Below, piece after piece: positions 62,726-64,000 of a stretch of DNA of 64,000 nucleotides. The notes beneath the pieces are model-generated. The model was not told the origin of the DNA and did no database searches. It saw nothing but the letters and a program-made list of their open reading frames with translations. The position numbers and the translations under genes are program-made. Source of the DNA: Shinella kummerowiae (GTDB lineage Bacteria; Pseudomonadota; Alphaproteobacteria; Rhizobiales; Rhizobiaceae); assembly GCF_009827055.1 (NCBI RefSeq), contig NZ_WUMK01000005.1, positions 372,001 through 436,000 on the forward strand. The letters run 5' to 3'. Each line of letters begins with the position of its first letter. Positions within the stretch are counted from its first letter, which is position 1.

Positions 62726-63715
62726 ATGAGCGCGACGGCGGCGCCGAAGGCGTTGCGTGTCGGTTTCATCCTGTCGAAGAGCTTTACACTCTCTGCCTTC
62801 GCCCTGTTCGTGGACACGCTACGGCTCGCCAGCGACAGCGAAGACCGCTCCCGTCGTGTCAATTGCGATTGGGACGTTCTGAGCAGCACGCGCAACTTCA
62901 TCTCGTCGTCGAGCGGCATACAGGTCGCGCCGACAGCACCCTTCGCCGACCCCTCGTGTTTCGACTATATCGCCGTCGTCGGCGGGCTGCTGAAGGACGA
63001 TGAGCCAATCGACAGCTACGCGCAGGCCTATCTGCGCAAGGCGGCCAAGGCGGGCGTCGGGCTGATCGGCCTGTGCACCGGCAGCTTCATTCTTGCCGAG
63101 GCCGGACTGCTCAAGGGGCATACGGCCTGTGTAAGCTGGCTACATCATCGTGAATTCCGCGGGCGCTTCCCCGATATCGAGGCGACATCCGAACAGATTT
63201 TCCGCTTCGACGGCAAGGTCGCGACCTGTGCCGGTGGCAGCAGCGTAGCCGATCTGGCGGCGACGCTGGTCCGCCACCATGTCGGTGAGGCAGCGGAGCG
63301 TAACGCCCTGGAAATCCTGCAGATCCGCCACCGGCGCGACGCAACCGATCTCCAGCCGCGCAACCCGCTCGGCCTTGAGGCGCGCGACCGCCGCGTGCAC
63401 CTCGCCATCATGATGATGGAGCAGCACACGGAAGACCTGCTGTCGATCGACAGCATCGCCACCATGACGAACGTCTCCCGCCGCCAGCTCGAGCGGTTGT
63501 TCGAGAGCGACATGGGCGCCTCGCCAAGCGCGATCTACATGAAGATCCGCATGGCGGCAGCCCTCAACATGGTGGTGCGCACCAATAAGCCGTTGATCGA
63601 GATCGCCCTCGAAACCGGCTTCGAAAGCCTGTCGCATTTCACGCGTCGTTTCCGAGCGGCCTTCGGCGACACGCCGTCGCAGATCCGCCGCGATGGTCGT
63701 CGCCAGGCAAGCTGA
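62726..63715 (+). CDS. GlxA-family AraC-type transcriptional regulator
   Basis: A 329-residue regulator. Residues 8-190 form a DJ-1/PfpI-like domain with the nucleophile-elbow cysteine C117 (GLCTGSFILAEAG), and the C-terminal part is an AraC helix-turn-helix pair (TMTNVSRRQLERLFESDMG, LIEIALETGFESLSHFTRRF, typical of amine and arginine regulators such as ArgR, GbdR and CdhR). The start is uncertain: ATG 62726 has GGGGA five bases upstream, but longer starts exist. It probably activates catabolism of an amine or betaine; the gene target is not evident. Confidence 0.85.
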   Translation: MSATAAPKALRVGFILSKSFTLSAFALFVDTLRLASDSEDRSRRVNCDWDVLSSTRNFISSSSGIQVAPTAPFADPSCFDYIAVVGGLLKDDEPIDSYAQAYLRKAAKAGVGLIGLCTGSFILAEAGLLKGHTACVSWLHHREFRGRFPDIEATSEQIFRFDGKVATCAGGSSVADLAATLVRHHVGEAAERNALEILQIRHRRDATDLQPRNPLGLEARDRRVHLAIMMMEQHTEDLLSIDSIATMTNVSRRQLERLFESDMGASPSAIYMKIRMAAALNMVVRTNKPLIEIALETGFESLSHFTRRFRAAFGDTPSQIRRDGRRQAS

Positions 63716-63738
63716 CGGCCAATCCTCCATCTCCTATT

Positions 63739-63775
63739 CTGCGCACTTCCGGTCACAGAACCGCTGCGCAGTTTT
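63739..63775 (+). terminator. terminator of the GlxA-type gene
   Basis: CTGCGCA and TGCGCAG pair, with an inner CGGT/ACCG stem, followed by TTTTG. It begins 24 bases after the stop codon. Confidence 0.7.
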
Positions 63776-63850
63776 GCGGGAATTGCGCTGGCGTTTGGAA
63801 CCAAGCCACGCGCCAGCCGTTCGGTTTCCATTGCAGACAAGGAGACCGCA

Positions 63851-64000
63851 ATGGCAAGCAATGACGTCCAAACCCAGATTTCCGCTCTTCGCGCAGAAAT
63901 CGCCGCGCTTCATAAGGATCTCGGCGAGCGGGGTACCGAAGCCTATGAGACGATCCGCGATCGCGCCGGCAATGCCGTCGAGGCCGCCCGTCCCGCTGTC
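63851..64000 (+). CDS. start of a small ElaB/DUF883-like protein (partial)
   Basis: Fifty codons are seen before the window ends. AAGGAG stands seven bases before the ATG. The sequence is a highly charged helix with heptad-like pattern (QISALRAEIAALHKDLGER) and alanine-rich continuation, as in ElaB/YqjD-type membrane-anchored proteins that associate with ribosomes or protect membranes. The expected C-terminal membrane helix is outside the window. Confidence 0.6.
   Translation, partial: MASNDVQTQISALRAEIAALHKDLGERGTEAYETIRDRAGNAVEAARPAV

Overview
The window looks like chromosome or a large replicon of an alphaproteobacterium of the Rhizobiales, most likely Rhizobiaceae. GC content is high, genes are dense and often overlap as ATGA or TGATG, and ABC importers with GntR/FCD, MocR, MerR, Rrf2 and GlxA-type regulators are abundant. 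A Rhizobium-style palindromic intergenic element sits at 15791-15835. I saw no rRNA, tRNA, CRISPR array, insertion sequence or replication origin. All functions are read from sequence motifs; no database search was possible.

Layout. 1-3009 (+): end of an M20 carbamoylase-type amidohydrolase, two paralogous choline-kinase-like phosphotransferases and a HisN/IMPase phosphatase, tightly packed. 3051-4160 (-): M24 aminopeptidase. 4456-11178 (-): a 2240-residue protein made almost wholly of octapeptide repeats, probably exported by a type I system. 11631-17043 (-): hydantoin racemase-like gene and a complete branched-chain-amino-acid-type ABC importer, with a divergent GntR regulator (17268-17972). 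17995-23845 (-): a five-gene cassette of GNAT, asparagine-synthase-like amidotransferase, acyl carrier protein, AMP ligase and short NadE, which looks like a small specialised biosynthetic pathway. 24040-25281: a glutaredoxin-MauE fusion and its divergent MerR regulator, sharing a perfect palindromic operator. 25312-26403 (-): an isolated DUF2793 tail-type protein.

26820-39761 (-): a probable nine-gene operon. It holds a four-gene oligopeptide/oligosaccharide-type importer, three glycosyltransferases (two MurG-like, one GT4), a 903-residue ABC protein with an eroded ATPase, and a stand-alone cyclic-nucleotide-binding domain protein. Divergent from it (39953-43458, +) lie a GT32-type glycosyltransferase, UDP-glucose dehydrogenase and a UDP-glucuronate epimerase, so the region probably makes and handles a uronic-acid-containing surface glycan. 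43610-44245: RBBP9-type hydrolase. 44260-47985: tauABC-type importer with a divergent Rrf2 regulator.

48027-61616 is a catabolic region: an XRE-cupin regulator divergent from an Fe-S flavoprotein demethylase/enoate reductase; a kinase plus class III PLP enzyme matching the hydroxylysine kinase/phospho-lyase pairing; a divergent GntR regulator; an SDR; a spermidine/putrescine-type ABC importer; and a MocR regulator with an EamA exporter. A repeated motif, GATGCATCAAGYATC, precedes several of these units and probably is the GntR operator. 61681-64000: gluconolactonase-like SMP-30 protein, GlxA-type AraC regulator and the start of a small coiled-coil protein. The best candidates for undescribed biology are the octad-repeat giant, the eroded ABC/CNB/glycosyltransferase operon, and the ACP-ligase-amidotransferase-NadE cassette.
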